DNA from: Brachionus koreanus
Taxonomy: Eukaryota; Rotifera; Eurotatoria; Ploima; Brachionidae
Direction: 5' to 3'
DNA length: 33,986 bases
NCBI GenBank assembly: GCA_016987375.1
Contig: PJRA01000519.1
Coordinates: 160,324 to 194,309, forward strand
Positions 31,736 to 33,986 of this stretch are shown one piece after another. The notes beneath the pieces are model-generated. The model was not told the DNA's origin, searched no databases, and worked only from the letters and a program-made list of their open reading frames with translations. Every line of letters starts with the position of its first letter. Position 1 is the stretch's first letter. The position numbers were made by a program, and so were the translations under genes.

Positions 31736-32884
31736 TTTTTAATTGATAGTAAATTTCGATTTTTAAAAAAAATTCTAATAAATTGAAATGAGTTTTTTAT
31801 TAGATTCAAAGCAAATTGTTGCTTTAAGAGTGTTAAGAAATAAAAGCTTTTATGTTGCTAAGAAACCTCATTATTGAGGCTATTTAACATTTTCAAATTT
31901 AAAGTGTTCGTGATTGAAATCTCAGTCGCTAGCGATAATTTCAGTCTAAGCATAATATCTGTGCCTTTGTTAAATTTTGAAACGATGACTACCACAATTT
32001 TGGAAATAAAGTCAATTTGGAGTGTTTTCTTAATAAAAAAATTGTACAATTTTATTAAGGATATACTGAAAATTCAAATAATTACTTTTTAAATAAGAAA
32101 AAATTAAATTACAACAAAATTAAAATTTATTAAATTTTCAAAAACAAAATAAAACACATATTAGCTTTTTTAAAATTTTTGAAAATTTAACAGATGTTAC
32201 ATTTTTTTTTCAAAATCATATTTATAGTTTAAATTCTGCTAAAAAAAGGCTGTCACTTAAATACGGACCCAGATTCGAAAAAATATCCATTTTTAAAAAT
32301 AAAAATTTCATCCATTATGGTTTTAATTATTTTTAGAAAAACTATAAGTCTAATTGGAAATAAAAGAATTTTGATAATTTTCAAAATTTAAATTATAAAA
32401 TTTTAAATTTATCATAACAATAAAGCAAATTGCAAATTAAATAAAAAAGATATGAACTCCTAAAATGTGTCCAGTTTCATTTTTAAGACAAGATTTTTTT
32501 CAACTCTTTTCAAAATCTTTTGCCCATAACTTAAAAACCTTAAATATTTAATCAAACTACAAATTGCTCTTTTGTTTCTAATCAGCCAAAATTTTGAATT
32601 GTTTGGTTAAAATTTACAAAGAACCACAAACTAACTTGTTAGTGGAATGAAAATACAAGAGCAGTAAAAGATTAATTCAAAAATATCTAAAGTAAATATT
32701 TATTAATAAAATATTTTGCAAAAATAAATTTAAATTAATCATAAATTTAATACGATTATTTTAGCAACTTAATTTGGCTATTTTCATAGTTTATTTGCTT
32801 CAATAATTAAAACTTGGTAATTTTATTTGGGAGTCTATTCACCATTTTCGCATCTTATTTCATGTAAATTGTCATCAAAAAATG
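31736..32884. other. AT-rich intergenic DNA, no gene seen
   Basis: This is the upstream flank of the 367-aa gene. Two overlapping small open frames at 31858-32092 lie on opposite strands, show no family resemblance and are taken as chance. A small hairpin, cctca-ttat-tgagg, lies at 31866-31879. Confidence 0.4.
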
Positions 32885-33099
32885 GAGGGGTCTTTTGAAC
32901 CCCTTTTGTTGCTTCGTTTATTTGTTTTTTAGTCAATAAATTTAATTTTTTTTTATAATTTTTTTTTTTCAATCATATCTTAAATTAAAAATATTATAAA
33001 ATTATTAAATTTTATAAAATACTTTTATTTTCATTGAAAAAAAGTATATAAAGATTCAAATAAAATGATCAAAAAATTCATCCGGTCTTTGAGTGTTAA
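32885..33099 (+). mobile_element. piggyBac-type 3' end with GGGG/CCCC hairpin
   Basis: A hairpin aggggtcttttgaacccctt (32886-32905) resembles the subterminal hairpin of the piggyBac copy at 709-729. The block 33010-33099 is nearly identical to 25995-26084 and ends ggtctttgagtg-TTAA (33096-33099). No transposase is present, so it is a solo or deleted end. Whether the hairpin and the terminus belong to a single insertion is not certain, because their spacing differs from the first copy. Confidence 0.6.
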
Positions 33100-33699
33100 T
33101 AAATTTATAGCCACAATTAGGAATGGATCCGATAATTATAAAAAAACCTTCAAATCGATATAGACAGACTTATTATATGGGAAAACAAGTGGCAGATGAG
33201 TTTCAATGAAGAAAAATACAAATTCATGTTTTTCAAGAACAAATCCTTCCCGAATATATACTTAAGAATGCATAATATACAAATGCAACAAACAAATATT
33301 GAGCGAGACTTAGGCATCTATCTCAAGAATGACCTTAAATTGAATTATCAAGTATCTCGTGCAGCCAACAGAGTTAATATTATTCTCGGCCAATTTAAGC
33401 AAGTTTTCAAGTGCTGGTCTATTAATAATTTTAGAAAATTGTATATATCTTTCCTAAGGCCTCACCTTGAGTATGCTGCTGCAGCTTAGAATCCATATCT
33501 CAAAAAAGATATAGAGATACTCGAAAAAGTACAAACACGGGCAACCAAGTTGGTACCTAAGATTAGGAACTTAAATTATGATCAAAGATTAGCAAGGCTT
33601 GGGCTAACTACTCTAAAAGCGAGACGAGAAAGAGGAGACTTTATAAATCAGCTTAGCTTAAAAACTTGGCAAAACCTTTAATCAAATGCAATTCAAATC

Positions 33700-33730
<31 letters not shown>
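33100..33730 (+). mobile_element. Non-LTR retrotransposon reverse transcriptase, broken 3' part
   Basis: Starting at the piggyBac TTAA the plus strand reads NKFIATIRNGSDNYKKT. After a frameshift in an A-run (about 33140) it continues LQIDIDRLIIWENKWQMSFN, ERDLGIYLKNDLKLNYQ and FLRPHLEYAAAA. A TAG replaces the Trp codon of the usual A.WNPYL at 33487-33489, followed by NPYLKKDIEILEKVQTRATK, LVPKIRNLNYDQRLARLGLT and TLKARRERGDFINQL. This is the C-terminal half of a CR1/L2/jockey-type ORF2. An (ATT)n tail lies at about 33700-33722. The frameshift and stop make it a pseudogene. Confidence 0.88.
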
Positions 33731-33986
33731 CATGAAATCTTAAAACTATTTAGATAAAATTAAATATTAATTATAAAATCTAAAGAAAAACTCTTTGAAT
33801 TGAAATGATATCTTGAATTGATCATCAACTTCAAGATTCCGTCAGAGTGTCCGTTAGATTGACCGGTCGTATTTTTGCGGCTTTAATGGTCAACCACATC
33901 CTCGGTCAGTTTTTTTTGGACCCTATTCTATCTTTGTGATAATGGGGAGGAGCTCATCTCCTTTTCAAGTACCTTTTTGAGCAACA
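33731..33986. other. Window end, unexplained GC-richer block
   Basis: From about 33835 the composition becomes less AT-rich. A plus-strand frame reads DSVRVSVRLTGRIFAALMVN then HILGQFFLDPILSL before a stop. The length is too short to call a gene. It could be an exon or transposon sequence continuing beyond the window. Confidence 0.25.

Noticed and set aside
31858..32092. Overlapping 63- and 72-residue frames on opposite strands
   Set aside because: Low-complexity AT-rich frames with no recognisable motif, splice partner or conserved composition.
32245..32500. Possible transposon patch (ggctgtcacttaaatacgga, cctaaaatgtgtccag)
   Set aside because: No paired terminal repeat, TSD or coding match could be identified.

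Overview
This is eukaryotic, almost certainly metazoan DNA. It is very AT-rich by eye, genes lie on both strands, GT-AG introns are mostly only about 47-60 nt, and the proteins are animal types: a RAB4 GTPase, an MPDU1-type PQ-loop protein, NUSAP1, the augmin subunit HAUS6, a SOCS-box protein and an orphan seven-transmembrane receptor. The compact introns, composition and transposon content resemble a monogonont rotifer (Brachionus-like). That assignment is inference; no marker gene in the window proves it.

Layout. 1-772: 3' end of a piggyBac transposon. 773-2058: repeat debris, including a LINE 3' tail. 2059-3364 (-): two-exon mitochondrial OSGEPL1/Qri7. 4543-5265 (-): MPDU1-like. 6471-8744 (+): large orphan GPCR with a long cysteine-containing ectodomain. 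8965-9210 (-): dead Tc1/mariner N-terminus. 9561-10434 (-): five-exon RAB4. 12152-12453 (-): two-exon gene for a small secreted eight-cysteine peptide with a Gly-Lys-Arg site. 14148-14870: two LINE 3' fragments. 15153-17798 (-): four-exon NUSAP1. 19231-24666 (+): multi-exon HAUS6 with two introns inflated by antisense LINE remains. 24970-26084: a MITE, a GC-rich foldback element and a piggyBac end. 27012-27986 (+): SOCS-box protein. 30525-31735 (-): three-exon unrecognised 367-aa protein. 32885-33730: piggyBac end abutting a broken LINE reverse transcriptase.

How the genes relate. Most neighbours look functionally unrelated, as is usual in animal genomes. The exception is NUSAP1 and HAUS6. 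Both act on spindle microtubules near chromatin, and they lie head to head 1.4 kb apart. Copies of one inverted-repeat MITE family sit on either side of HAUS6 in opposite orientation. The least explained coding content is the amidation-type cysteine-rich peptide, the orphan GPCR, the SOCS-box protein and the 367-aa protein.

Exon boundaries were derived by hand from GT/AG sites and reading phase. They hold together well except in the middle of HAUS6, where one exon junction stays unresolved.
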